Source: DATDAW01 sp036524675
GTDB lineage: Bacteria; Verrucomicrobiota; Verrucomicrobiia; Chthoniobacterales; DASVRZ01
DNA length: 17,941 nt
Direction of reading: 5' to 3'
NCBI GenBank assembly: GCA_036524675.1
Contig: DATDBU010000154.1
Coordinates: 1-17,941, forward strand
A program made the translations under genes and the position numbers. Below, one piece after another: positions 1 to 7,816 of the stretch (position 1 is its first letter; each line of letters starts with the position of its first letter). The notes under the pieces were generated by a model. It was not told the DNA's origin. It ran no database searches and saw only the letters and a program-made list of their open reading frames with translations.

Positions 1-200
1 GTCCATTGCTGCGCGCCATTTTGCATGATCTCCTGGGAGGCGAGCACGTAGGTGAAGGAATCGGCGTCGGCGGCCTGCGCGGTGAGTTGCGCGGCGCTAA
101 CGCCCAGCGTGGCGGCATAGCCGCCGAGGTTCGTCTTGAAGTTTTGGAGCTGCGCGGCGAACTGGTCGTCGTTATTGGGGACGTAATCGGATTTTGCCAT
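1..200 (-). CDS. Partial hypothetical protein opening MAKSDYVP, 3' end outside window
   Basis: The reverse strand reads ATG at 198-200 and stays open for 66 codons to the window edge, so only the N-terminus is present. The peptide begins MAKSDYVPNNDDQFAAQLQN and continues with an Ala/Gln-rich, probably helical stretch (residues about 10-50). I recall this opening as a recurrent short protein of unknown function in Verrucomicrobiota and related environmental genomes; that is memory, not a search. There is no signal peptide and no obvious Shine-Dalgarno site: a pyrimidine-rich run precedes the ATG. The 21-bp minisatellite at 472-555 lies about 270 bp upstream of its start. Function unknown. Confidence 0.75.
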   Translation of the reverse strand, partial: MAKSDYVPNNDDQFAAQLQNFKTNLGGYAATLGVSAAQLTAQAADADSFTYVLASQEIMQNGAQQW

Positions 201-471
201 AGGGGGTGTGATGTTTGGTTTTCCGCCGTTTTTAGAAAGAACCGGCCCGCCGGCGAAAAAACCGGGCACGGTGAGAGAGAGGAACCGCGCGGCTGGATGA
301 CGCGGCCACGCGGCGGAACGCTGCCGCTGCATGGCCGGATAACTGCGCCGCGATGATAAGATGTCTGCGCCGCGTGGTTGGGCGCTCCCGCCGCATGGCG
401 CAAGGAGACGGCCGCGTAGCCGAACGCCATCGCCGATCGGCGCGAGAAATCGGTGCCGTGGTGCGAGGACC

Positions 472-555
472 GCACCGTATGGTGGAAAGACTGCGCCGTA
501 TGGTGGAAAGACTGCGCCGTATGGTGGAAGGACTGCGCCGTATGGTCGAATGGCT
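472..555. repeat. Four-copy 21-bp tandem repeat (minisatellite)
   Basis: Four head-to-tail 21-bp units lie at 472-492, 493-513, 514-534 and 535-555. They share the core gcgccgtatggtgg followed by aaagact; the first and last units carry substitutions. The unit is exactly seven codons, so all frames stay periodic: one plus frame reads RMVERLR four times with changes, another reads TAPYGGK. There are no unique spacers, so it is not a CRISPR array. Degenerate copies upstream (about 290-470) suggest an older, longer array. Confidence 0.9.
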
Positions 556-784
556 TTGCCGCTTGACCACGGGGGCCTAAGACGCGACTACGATAGCCTG
601 CTCGTTGGGACTTCATACGGACCTTGAAAATGACTTCCGCTACCTAATGGTTTTCTAACGCCACCTGATGGAGCGCCTTCACCAATCCGCAAACTCACTC
701 CACCTCCACATACAAGCCGAGGCACAGGGGAATGCAACTCGTTTTGCGCAGCTAGTTAAAAAAACTCCTATTTTTGTCCTGCTC

Positions 785-912
785 ACCGAATTGCAGGTGT
801 ACGCGAGACCGACGGTGAAGGGCTGGGCGTTCACGGTCAACGGTCAACGAATGGCTGATGTCCCGTTTCCGGGGGAAAGCAGCCGGCCAAAGTCACCTCC
901 ACCAGATCCATA
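785..912 (-). pseudogene. Eroded Rhs/YD-repeat fragment
   Basis: This scrap is recognised by comparison with the decayed Rhs copy at 1428-1883. A 21-bp string is identical at 819-839 and 1692-1712, and a 17-bp string caaagtcacctccacca is identical at 888-904 and 1866-1882. On the minus strand the remnant reads through pieces equivalent to ENGTSA, SHSLTV and NAQP, in changed frames and with the intervening segment deleted. A 7-bp duplication (two copies of gttgacc) disrupts the reading frame. It cannot encode a useful protein and is most likely the trace of an older duplicated Rhs end. Confidence 0.55.
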
Positions 913-1056
913 GCGCCAGGCTCTCGCGCCCCCGACCAGCCAGCGCTCGCCTCTTTTCCGTGCGCAACCACTTGCTTAACGTCGAGAGGCCTTCCTCCGA
1001 GTTACCGTTCTTCTTGTTCGTCCGCGGCAGCGGGAGAATGTCGCACTCTCAACGGT

Positions 1057-1431
1057 TCATTCTTCGGCCTGCGACTTCTCCGCCGCACGAAGCAACCAAT
1101 CAGAACCAACTCCAATTACAAAAGCTTCGCGTGACTCGGAACTGTGCGGAACATGCACGTTAAAAAATTCCCACACCACTTCATCGATCGGCTCATTTGA
1201 ATACCAAATAGTCAAACATTCAATGTCTTCACGAATCATTAGCTGATCGTAGGCATCGTGCCATGCTTCACTGGATCGCCCGAAAAACGCCACAATGCCG
1301 GGGCGAAATGCTGCCAGCCGATTTAACAACACATCCGAGAGTTTAGCTGCGCTGACATCTACCAAAACAGCAGAAAACGATTCTAGCTCGAACCATTCTT
1401 CACCGCTCGACAAGTAGGAGAAATTTGTCAC
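1057..1431 (-). CDS. Small acidic protein, candidate Rhs immunity protein
   Basis: This 124-residue protein starts at GTG (1429-1431), which overlaps the TGA stop of the decayed Rhs reading frame in the arrangement GTGA. The sequence begins MTNFSYLSSGEEWFELESFS and is acidic, with many Trp and Phe residues, no signal peptide and no membrane segment. It is therefore likely cytosolic. I do not recognise the family. The inference that it is an immunity protein rests on position: it directly follows and overlaps an Rhs C-terminus, as immunity genes do in Rhs polymorphic-toxin systems, and it has the usual size and acidity. Because the Rhs gene in front is broken, it would now be an orphan. An unrelated hypothetical gene is the alternative. 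Confidence 0.6.
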   Translation of the reverse strand: MTNFSYLSSGEEWFELESFSAVLVDVSAAKLSDVLLNRLAAFRPGIVAFFGRSSEAWHDAYDQLMIREDIECLTIWYSNEPIDEVVWEFFNVHVPHSSESREAFVIGVGSDWLLRAAEKSQAEE

Positions 1432-1883
1432 TTGACGCTGTTAAGAACATCTTGCGCTGCCTGTTTCTGGGTTTCGACAGTGCGGATTTCCTTGTCCCAG
1501 TCACTGGTCCGGTTGCCGACGGCGTCGTAGGCGAATGTTTCGCTCCGGCCTATGCCATAGTTCACGGAGGTCACTTGATCGATCGCGTCGTAGCCATAAG
1601 TCTGCATGACTGCGGGTGCGGTCCCGAACCGTTTCGCTCCGGCTCAGTCGGTTGTTCACCGAATTGTGTGTGTATGCGAGGCCGAGGGTGGAGGGCTGGG
1701 CGTTCACGGTCAGGGAATGGCTGACACCAAGGAGCCGGTTGGCGTCATCATAGCTGTAAGCGGCGCTCGTCCCGTTTTCCAACGATTTTCGAGGTCCGGT
1801 TGCCGTTCGCGTCATAGGAATAGCTGATGGTAAAAGGAATTTCCCAGGTGCGCGGGCGTCCGGGTCAAAGTCACCTCCACCAC
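1428..1883 (-). pseudogene. Decayed Rhs/YD-repeat C-terminal piece with two frameshifts
   Basis: Read across frames, the minus strand gives a YD-repeat protein: YSYDANGNRT, then SLENGTSAAYSYDDANRLLG, AYTHNSVNNRLSRSET, YGYDAIDQVTSVNYG and FAYDAVGNRTSDWD. It ends in QKQAAQDVLNSVK and TGA at 1428-1430. Two frame changes are needed: one near 1784-1790, where an A run looks one base too long, and one near 1621-1640. The intact neighbour has the matching segment YGYDANGNRTLKSLENGTSV, so this is a paralogous copy. No Rhs core DPxGL motif or long toxin tail follows; the frame stops shortly after the last YD repeat. It is most likely a displaced 3' end left behind after recombination. Confidence 0.75.
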
Positions 1884-1884
1884 A

Positions 1885-2472
1885 CTACTTCTGTTCCCAC
1901 GGCAGCCTCGAAAAGTGGAGCGATTCGAAAGTTTTGGGCGAAACAGCTGGTAGCTCCATTCCCGGTAAGGGGTCACTTATCTCATAAAGGTCCAAATAAG
2001 CCCGGTTGAGATAATCGCCTGCATAAATGAAAATTGATTGCCGATCACGAAAACTCCATCTCACACCGTCTCCGTTTGGAAGTTGAATAATCGGCCCTGT
2101 GATGATTTGATTTAGCCCGTCAGAATGCAACGATCCGATCCGCACCTCAATTCGGTCCGGCGAAACTTCCAGAAGTTGGATCAGGAATAGGTCCTCACCT
2201 TTCCGATAAAATACGCCATCTCCACGAGAGAGCCATTTAGGAAACGCTTGAGTAACACCGGATGTCCATGACGCGTTGGGCGCCGAATAACCTTCGGTTT
2301 CATACCATAGTGCAGTCCTAAATTTGAAAAACCCTTTATAGTAGTCGGCTCTGACTGAATGCGAAACGCTATCTTGATAAAGCTTAATCTCTGTTCCTAA
2401 GAGCGTCCAGATACCCCAAAAAAGGGCAACTACCAACAAGGCAGCCAATCCGATTTTAAATAACTTCCTCAT
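1885..2472 (-). CDS. Membrane-anchored small protein, candidate Rhs immunity protein
   Basis: The 195-residue protein starts at ATG 2470-2472, 7 bp after the stop of the Rhs gene, with a weak AAGAA-type ribosome site in between. Residues 7-28 (IGLAALLVVALFWGIWTLLG) form one hydrophobic segment after a basic N-terminus, so it should be an N-terminally anchored membrane or lipid-facing protein. The remaining ~165 residues are soluble and rich in Trp, Tyr and Phe, with mixed beta-type sequence, for example DGVFYRKGEDLFLIQLLEVS. No family is recognised. Tight linkage to the variable Rhs tail suggests an immunity protein acting at the membrane or periplasm. The gene appears less G+C rich by eye than the Rhs core, as is common for tip/immunity cassettes. 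It stops with TAG 10 bp before the next Rhs remnant. Confidence 0.75.
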   Translation of the reverse strand: MRKLFKIGLAALLVVALFWGIWTLLGTEIKLYQDSVSHSVRADYYKGFFKFRTALWYETEGYSAPNASWTSGVTQAFPKWLSRGDGVFYRKGEDLFLIQLLEVSPDRIEVRIGSLHSDGLNQIITGPIIQLPNGDGVRWSFRDRQSIFIYAGDYLNRAYLDLYEISDPLPGMELPAVSPKTFESLHFSRLPWEQK

Positions 2473-2479
2473 ATCGTTC

Positions 2480-2902
2480 TTAAAAAGGCACCCAGCCGAG
2501 GAACCTGGTATCCCACTCTAACCTCTGGTACTTTTCGAGTAAACGATAACGGGTTTCTGGCCCCTCGTAAGTACTGTCCCAAGTGTGTTCTGGACACTCC
2601 GTATCCCAGCACAAACGCGCGTATTTGGCTACCCAGAGTTCCTCTTGCCATCGTGCATATGTAACGGTGGAGCGATATTCCGCATAAACATTGTGACCGG
2701 CGATGACGATTGGAATGCGCCATGTCCAAGGAACCCATCTCCTCATCCAGTTCGGGAACGGCCTATAACCAATCCTTACAGCGAGCTCGCTAGCATCCAC
2801 ATGATCGAATGCCCATGGCGTTCGACTCAATTCTATGTTAAAAGTGGCCCCGGGACCGAGCATATAACCACCTGCGCCGATGTATGGCGTGCATTGGATC
2901 TC
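2480..2902 (-). other. Variable C-terminal tip of the Rhs protein, candidate toxin domain
   Basis: The 140 residues after the conserved DPLGL boundary begin EIQCTPYIGAGGYMLGPGAT and end LEWDTRFLGWVPF. This region is very rich in aromatic residues, with a WMRRWVPWTWRIP basic-aromatic patch in the middle. It contains Cys residues at CTPY, CWDTEC. In Rhs proteins of known function the sequence after DPxGL is the exchangeable effector domain. I recognise no nuclease, deaminase or ADP-ribosyltransferase motif here, so the toxin assignment is positional only. Confidence 0.55.
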
Positions 2903-5569
2903 AAGACCAAGCGGATCTATTTGAGCGATGGGATCATTCGCAACATACTTGTACAGGTTCACGTCCTTGCCATTGAACCCAATGGGGTCGGTTTGTATGA
3001 ATCTTCCCAATTCTGAGGAATAGACTCGGTTTCGGTAGTCGTAGAGGCCGACGTCGGCGATCCATTCACGCCCCGTGAAAAGGAAGCGGTTTGAGACCGA
3101 AGTCTCTGAAATCGCATTTCTCGAAGCGTCGAGAAACGATGGGGTGCCAAATATGTCATAATGATAGCTTTCAACTATCGCGCCCGAAGAGTCCGTGATG
3201 GCGATAACAGAGCCAAGACCGTCTTGGTGGTGGTAGAAAGCGGTCCCATCGGATTCGATTTTAGCGAGAATTTCGTCGATTTGCGCACCGTGGACGTAGG
3301 TCCGCGACGTGTTCCCTGCGGCATCGTGCTCGGCGATGAGCTTCCAGTCGTCCCAGACAAAATACGTGTCGACGCCATTGATGGTGCGACGGACCTGACG
3401 GTTGCGGGCGTCATAGGCGAAGGTCGCGGATGCGGAGGCGCTGGAGGCGCTGACCAGACGATTCTGCGCGTCGTGGACATACGTCCAGCCTTTGAACGCG
3501 GTCAGGTTGCCGTTCACGTCGTACGCTGGCGGCGGCAGCGAATCGACGGCGGTGTATTGGTTTAGGTTATTGATCGTATAAGGAGTCGTGAGGCCGTTGT
3601 CGGTCACACTCGTACGGTTGCCAACGGGATCGTAGGCATAATTGACCGTACGTGCGGAACTATAGATGGCTTGAATCGCCTGATCGGCGGCGTCGTACGC
3701 GTAGGTTTCGGTCCGGTTAGCGATCCCGGTTCCGACCGCAGCCTTCGATGCCCGGTTGCCCACGCTGTTGAGGGTGTAATCAAACTTAGCGAGGGTTAGG
3801 GCGCCTTTCGTGTGTTGCATCGATATCAGGCGGCTGGCGTCGTCGTACACGTAAGCGACGCTCGTCCCGTTCTCCAGCGATTTCAATGTCCGGTTGCCAT
3901 TCGCATCGTAGCCATAAGTTACTAGCGGTGGTGGACCATTCGCCACAATCGACGCCACTTCGTTGCGATTCGTATACGCGTAGTTCACCACCATGCCGTT
4001 TGGATAGGTGAGAGTCGCGCAATTGCCATCGGCATCATAGGTATAGCCGACGGTGAAGGAGGTCCCCAGTCCGGCCGGCGTCTGTATTTCGGCGATCAGC
4101 TGGTTGGCGTTGTCATAGGCGTAAGTCGATGTGCTAAAGCTGTTTCCAGCCGTAAATAGGCGGCCCGCAGCATCGTAGGTCTTTATGACATCCGGCGTGC
4201 TGTCGCTCCAATCGCTGGAGGTTTCACGGTTGCGGTTATCAAATACACGCGTGCAGGTGACCCCATTGCGGGCTGTGTAAAGGGTGAGATTGCCCACGCC
4301 ATCGTAGTTATAGTCTTCGTGACTGGAATCGGGATAAATGACACGAGTTCTCCGTTTCAATAGGTCGTATTCGAAATGATACGCGTTGTTGCGGGCGTCG
4401 ATAAGAGAGATGAAATTGTCCGCCTCGTCATAGCCGTACTGAGTAGTTTCGTTCTTCGGATTGGTATCGGTCAGGAGCCGGTCCATCTCGTCGTACGTGT
4501 TGGTGGTGACTCCGCCGTCGGCTCGCGCGACGGTCAACACGTTGCCGGCCGCGTCGTACGTCCATTGTGTCGTATTCGAGAGTGGATCGGTGGCGCTAAT
4601 CCGCCGGTTGCGGCTGTCATACATCTGGCTCCACGTGTTTCCTTTCGGATCAGTGATGCTGATCACGTTGCCAGACGAGTCGTAGAAATACCCCGTGGTC
4701 GCCGTATCAACGGTGCCGTAGCCAGTCGTCTTGGAGGTCATCTTCCACTCGCTATCGTACGTCATAACGGTCTTCTTGCCGCTGGGCAGGGTAATGGAGG
4801 TCGGATGATTATCCGAACGGTCGCATCCGCAGGATTGTCCTGGCAACGCGTAATCGTAATGCGTGACGCGATTCAGGGGATCGGTCACTGTTTTCAAGCG
4901 CCTAAACTCGTCGTATGCCCAGGCGGTTGTGTGACCCAGTTCGTCGGTCTCGCTCAGTCGGTTGCCGTAGGAGTCATAGGTAAAGGGCCGTGTACTTTGG
5001 TCCGGATGGGCCACCTGAGTCAAGAGCCCCCGTTCGTTATATTGGTAGGAAGTGGTGTGCAGGTTTGCATCGGTGACGCTGGCCAACCGATCATTCGCGT
5101 CGTAGGCATAGGTCGTCACATTCCCCAGCGGATCCGTATGCCTCGTATTCAAACCTCGCCCATTGTAAACCGTGTTTTCCACACCGCCGTTGCGCATCCG
5201 GTGGCTAGTCACTTGTCCGAAGCCATTGTACGCAAACGTTTCGTAACTCTGATCCGGATAATCAATGCGCGTGACACGATGCGACGCATCGCGAGTCCAT
5301 GTGGTCGTGCGTGTGGCGAGGCCGGGACCGCTTAAGGTATAGGTCAGCGGCAAATCCAGACTGTCCCGGGTCCAAGTCTCGACGGCTCCATCAGGATGGG
5401 TCTTCGAGAGCGGATTGCCCGCTGCCGAGCGCGTGTAAGTGGTCTGATAGTTGCGCGGATCGGTGCTGGACTCCAGAAATCCACTCGTCGAATAAGTAAA
5501 ACTCCACTTTTGCCCCAGGGTGTTGGTATTCGAGGTTACTCCTACGCTTGAGGTGACAAAAGTGTCCAC
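2480..5569 (-). CDS. Rhs/YD-repeat protein, C-terminal part after the internal amber codon
   Basis: This open frame of 1,029 codons (if begun at GTG 5567-5569) continues, in the same frame, the signal-peptide-bearing piece at 5687-7069. Thirty-nine further sense codons lie between the TAG and this GTG, so the real frame is open from 5686. It consists of about 20 or more YD repeats (for example TYAYDANDRLASVTD and WTYDAAGNVLTVARADG). The Rhs-associated core follows, with GLYDYRNRVYSSELGRFIQT and ending NDPIAQIDPLGL (residues about 840-889). After DPLGL comes a 140-residue tail. The YD repeats of this family form a shell that encapsulates the C-terminal tip. Whether this half is made separately is doubtful, because no good start signal is visible near the GTG. 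Confidence 0.85.
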   Translation of the reverse strand: MDTFVTSSVGVTSNTNTLGQKWSFTYSTSGFLESSTDPRNYQTTYTRSAAGNPLSKTHPDGAVETWTRDSLDLPLTYTLSGPGLATRTTTWTRDASHRVTRIDYPDQSYETFAYNGFGQVTSHRMRNGGVENTVYNGRGLNTRHTDPLGNVTTYAYDANDRLASVTDANLHTTSYQYNERGLLTQVAHPDQSTRPFTYDSYGNRLSETDELGHTTAWAYDEFRRLKTVTDPLNRVTHYDYALPGQSCGCDRSDNHPTSITLPSGKKTVMTYDSEWKMTSKTTGYGTVDTATTGYFYDSSGNVISITDPKGNTWSQMYDSRNRRISATDPLSNTTQWTYDAAGNVLTVARADGGVTTNTYDEMDRLLTDTNPKNETTQYGYDEADNFISLIDARNNAYHFEYDLLKRRTRVIYPDSSHEDYNYDGVGNLTLYTARNGVTCTRVFDNRNRETSSDWSDSTPDVIKTYDAAGRLFTAGNSFSTSTYAYDNANQLIAEIQTPAGLGTSFTVGYTYDADGNCATLTYPNGMVVNYAYTNRNEVASIVANGPPPLVTYGYDANGNRTLKSLENGTSVAYVYDDASRLISMQHTKGALTLAKFDYTLNSVGNRASKAAVGTGIANRTETYAYDAADQAIQAIYSSARTVNYAYDPVGNRTSVTDNGLTTPYTINNLNQYTAVDSLPPPAYDVNGNLTAFKGWTYVHDAQNRLVSASSASASATFAYDARNRQVRRTINGVDTYFVWDDWKLIAEHDAAGNTSRTYVHGAQIDEILAKIESDGTAFYHHQDGLGSVIAITDSSGAIVESYHYDIFGTPSFLDASRNAISETSVSNRFLFTGREWIADVGLYDYRNRVYSSELGRFIQTDPIGFNGKDVNLYKYVANDPIAQIDPLGLEIQCTPYIGAGGYMLGPGATFNIELSRTPWAFDHVDASELAVRIGYRPFPNWMRRWVPWTWRIPIVIAGHNVYAEYRSTVTYARWQEELWVAKYARLCWDTECPEHTWDSTYEGPETRYRLLEKYQRLEWDTRFLGWVPF

Positions 5570-5686
5570 TTTGCCATTGGCATAGATAGCCTGATTGCCA
5601 CTCGCGCCTCCCTGAAGCTTGGCGATTGGTTCACCGGTCAGCCCGTTGCTCTCTTGATAGATTGAGCCATATACGAATGAAGTAGC

Positions 5687-5689
5687 CTA
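5687..5689 (-). other. In-frame TAG interrupting the Rhs gene
   Basis: The upstream frame ends ...HMKYTY then TAG, and the very next codon begins ATSFVYGSIYQESNGLTGEP, which flows in the same frame into the YD-repeat protein. No base is inserted or lost. A single substitution to TAG therefore splits one ~1,529-codon gene. TAG also ends other genes here (1885-1887 and the tandem TAG TAG at 17746-17751), so the codon is not evidently reassigned. A sequencing error is an alternative. Confidence 0.9.
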
Positions 5690-7069
5690 ATAGGTGTATT
5701 TCATGTGTACAGACGGCCCATCGTAACGGGGATCGTTGGCCTCAGCGAGCAGCGGGGGCTGGCCCGCCCAATACATCGCGTAACTGTAGGTAGCGGCAGT
5801 CCCATCGCCATACTGTACGGACTGAAGCGCCAGCCAATCGTGCTCGAGAATGGAATCCGGTATCGTCGTGTAGTTATAGGTCACAAACCGCCCGTCGCTG
5901 CTTTCCACCCGCGAGATGACGGTTTCGGTAATCGGTTCCACATTGGACCCCTCGAACCGGCAGCCATCTGGATACCCCTCCTTGCCGGGTGCCACCATGC
6001 GACCTGCGTTCCCCGCGCGTGGATAAAAACGTATCTTGCCAATCACCTTTTCGTTGCCAGCTCCCAAATCGATTCCCGTGAAGCCGAAGTGCGGCCACTT
6101 GTAGTCGAAAAAGGTGTTTACATTCCCATCGGAGGCCTTGTCATACTCCGATCCAGGTGCTTGAGCAGGAGTGGAACCGAATGGCGTCCCGCTTAGTTTA
6201 TTACCGGCGGTGTCGTAAAATTCCATTTCGGCGATGTTGCAATAACTTTCCGTCGACCCCGGATTGCTTGAAAAATAACGCAAGTAACGAAACGCCGTGG
6301 GGTTGTTGATGGTAACTTCCGTCCATGTTCCACTTGCCGGCTTCGTCGCAACCGTTTTTAGAGTGGTAAACTGGCTTTGATTAACCGGAATATCCGCATA
6401 GATGATCCTCAGATAGCGTCCGGCGGGCTCGGTTACCTGAATGACTCGATTGGAAGCGTCGTAGGTCAGCGTGTAAACGTTTGATGCGGTGTCGGTGAAA
6501 TCGAGCAACAAATAATAAATTGCGCCGTTTGCATCGGTAAATTTATGAAACCGATACCGATATCCATCGTGTGTCTGCACTAACCAGTCATTGCCACTTT
6601 GCGAGAGCCGGTCGGGATTCGACTCCGCGCCCAACCACTGGCCATTTGATAAAGTATACCGCCAATGAGTGCCATCGGGTTTGTATAGTTTTAGGGCGTT
6701 CGCTCCGTCGCTGACCAATTCCCATTGATAACTGTGACGCCAGGTATGCCCTTGGCCGAACCATTTAATACTGCCGTTATAACGGCTCATTCCGTAACGA
6801 GTGAACTCCAACTGATGCTCGCCGACGCCTCCCCATACCTCCAGATCGGTGATTTCGCGGTACGCATTTCCTGTCGCCGTGTTAAAGGGATTGGACCCAC
6901 CCGAGGGACAGGATTGCGGAGGATCTCCACACTTAGAAGACGGACACGGAGGAGGCGAAGGCCCTCTGTTGTTTGCGTTGCCGCAAACTGGCGCATTGGC
7001 GCCCAACACAGATTGCCCCAATAAAGAGAATGCACAAATCCCAGCGATCCATTGTCTAACGTTTCTCAT
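5687..7069 (-). CDS. Rhs/YD-repeat protein, secreted N-terminal part with discoidin-like insert
   Basis: The 460-residue piece starts at ATG 7067-7069, preceded by AGGATGGAG as ribosome site. Residues 1-25 are a Sec signal peptide (MRNVRQWIAGICAFSLLGQS, cleavage near GANA). Residues 26-60 are a Pro/Ser/Cys-rich linker with several Cys. NPFNTATGNAYREITDLEV (60-78) is the typical DUF6531-type opening of Rhs proteins. A first YD-like stretch (TLTYDASNRVIQVTEPAGRY, about 200-219) is followed by a discoidin/F5-8C-like module at about 255-380 with SYCNIAEMEFYD, DKASDGNVNTFFD and GIDLGAG. YD repeats then resume until the TAG. The protein should be exported and probably surface-attached through carbohydrate binding. 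It follows the frameshifted partner gene by 37 bp, so they likely form one operon. Confidence 0.85.
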   Translation of the reverse strand: MRNVRQWIAGICAFSLLGQSVLGANAPVCGNANNRGPSPPPCPSSKCGDPPQSCPSGGSNPFNTATGNAYREITDLEVWGGVGEHQLEFTRYGMSRYNGSIKWFGQGHTWRHSYQWELVSDGANALKLYKPDGTHWRYTLSNGQWLGAESNPDRLSQSGNDWLVQTHDGYRYRFHKFTDANGAIYYLLLDFTDTASNVYTLTYDASNRVIQVTEPAGRYLRIIYADIPVNQSQFTTLKTVATKPASGTWTEVTINNPTAFRYLRYFSSNPGSTESYCNIAEMEFYDTAGNKLSGTPFGSTPAQAPGSEYDKASDGNVNTFFDYKWPHFGFTGIDLGAGNEKVIGKIRFYPRAGNAGRMVAPGKEGYPDGCRFEGSNVEPITETVISRVESSDGRFVTYNYTTIPDSILEHDWLALQSVQYGDGTAATYSYAMYWAGQPPLLAEANDPRYDGPSVHMKYTY

Positions 7070-7106
7070 ACTCCATCCTATATTCTGTTAAATATTCCTC
7101 ACTATG

Positions 7107-7765
7107 TTACAACGCGCCCATCAATCGCGGCTCAGGCCCTGCCCACAATTCTACCACCTTCACATCTCCCCCTTTTCGCACACTCACACGAAAAACGCCC
7201 GGCTCCTGGCTGACGGTATAGTCGAAGGTTACCCGGCGCGTAGCGTCAAGGTGGAGAGGCAACACTCGTTGACGGTTATCGAATTGGCCACCGTCGAGAA
7301 CAGCAGCGACGACCAAATCACCCGGCGCACCGCTGGATAGCTCATCTGTACAGTCACTTTCTGCCCCTGCTGGACCAGTTGGCGAGGAAATCCCCCGATT
7401 TGATTCGGTTCAAGCGTGACTTTTTTGTCGCCGATAGTCAGCGTGGCCGAAGCTTTTGCACCCACTGTAGCTTTCAGCGGCGTAGCCGGAATTGCACGGC
7501 TTTTTGGAAAGACTTCGTCAGTCCCTCCTTGCGACCGTTGGGCATTGCCTGCATCCACAATCATTCGCGATGGGCTGGATGGGTTGGATGTAGAAGGCGC
7601 GCCAACAGCCGTGTCTCCAGTAGGATGCTCCGTTTCGCCGACTGTGGACAATGTCTTGGCTTTGGTTGCAATTTCGCCCGATTTCCAGCCTATGCTGAGG
7701 ACGATGAAAATGGCGATCACGCTGGCAAGCAGCATGGCAACAAAGAAGTAGGAACGTGATTTCAT
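7107..7765 (-). pseudogene. Membrane-anchored partner protein upstream of Rhs, frameshifted
   Basis: The first frame runs from ATG 7763-7765 (MKSRSYFFVAMLLASVIAIF; an in-frame start at 7816 is possible but less likely) to a stop at 7229. It has one N-terminal membrane helix, a Pro/Ser/Thr-rich linker, then a beta-type domain with SATLTIGDKKVTLEPNQIGG and GQKVTVQMSYP. At about 7325-7334 the frame breaks. The other frame continues the domain as PGDLVVAAVLDGGQFDNRQ and ends WAGPEPRLMGAL at 7107. One lost G, restoring PAGAPGDLVV, would join them into about 219 residues. It lies 37 bp ahead of the Rhs gene and is probably co-transcribed. A role in presenting or exporting the Rhs product is inference only. 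Confidence 0.7.
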
Positions 7766-7816
7766 CTTTAGTCTGAATAAAAGGTTGAGAATTCCCCCAG
7801 GACCCGCTGGACTCAA

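Larger units (their letters stand above)
201..1056. other. Gene-poor stretch with minisatellite and Rhs scrap
   Basis: No convincing gene is present in these 856 bp. From about 290 to 470 there are scattered degenerate copies of a ctgcgccg(c/t) motif that lead into the clean tandem repeat at 472-555. Around 785-912 the minus strand shows an eroded Rhs fragment. The remainder (913-1056) shows nothing I can name. Several frames are open by chance because of the repeat periodicity, but none has a plausible start signal or protein composition. Confidence 0.6.

Noticed and set aside
472..555. CRISPR array
   Set aside because: The units are directly adjacent with no unique spacers, and no cas gene is present.
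353..580. 75-residue plus-strand protein with heptad repeats
   Set aside because: The repeat periodicity keeps all frames open; no ribosome site, and the composition outside the repeat is Arg-rich like random high-GC sequence.
668..913. 81-residue plus-strand open frame
   Set aside because: It is antisense to an Rhs remnant, which explains the sequence better.
4376..5335. 319-residue plus-strand open frame
   Set aside because: It is antisense to the YD repeats; the repeated codon pattern of the Rhs gene creates it and its protein has Val/Arg-rich shadow composition.
5687..5689. TAG recoding (pyrrolysine or suppressor use)
   Set aside because: TAG ends other genes in the window and no downstream structure or recoding element is visible; a nonsense change is simpler.
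2480..7069. Type VI secretion-linked Rhs effector
   Set aside because: It has a Sec signal peptide and a discoidin module, and no PAAR domain, VgrG or Hcp gene is nearby.
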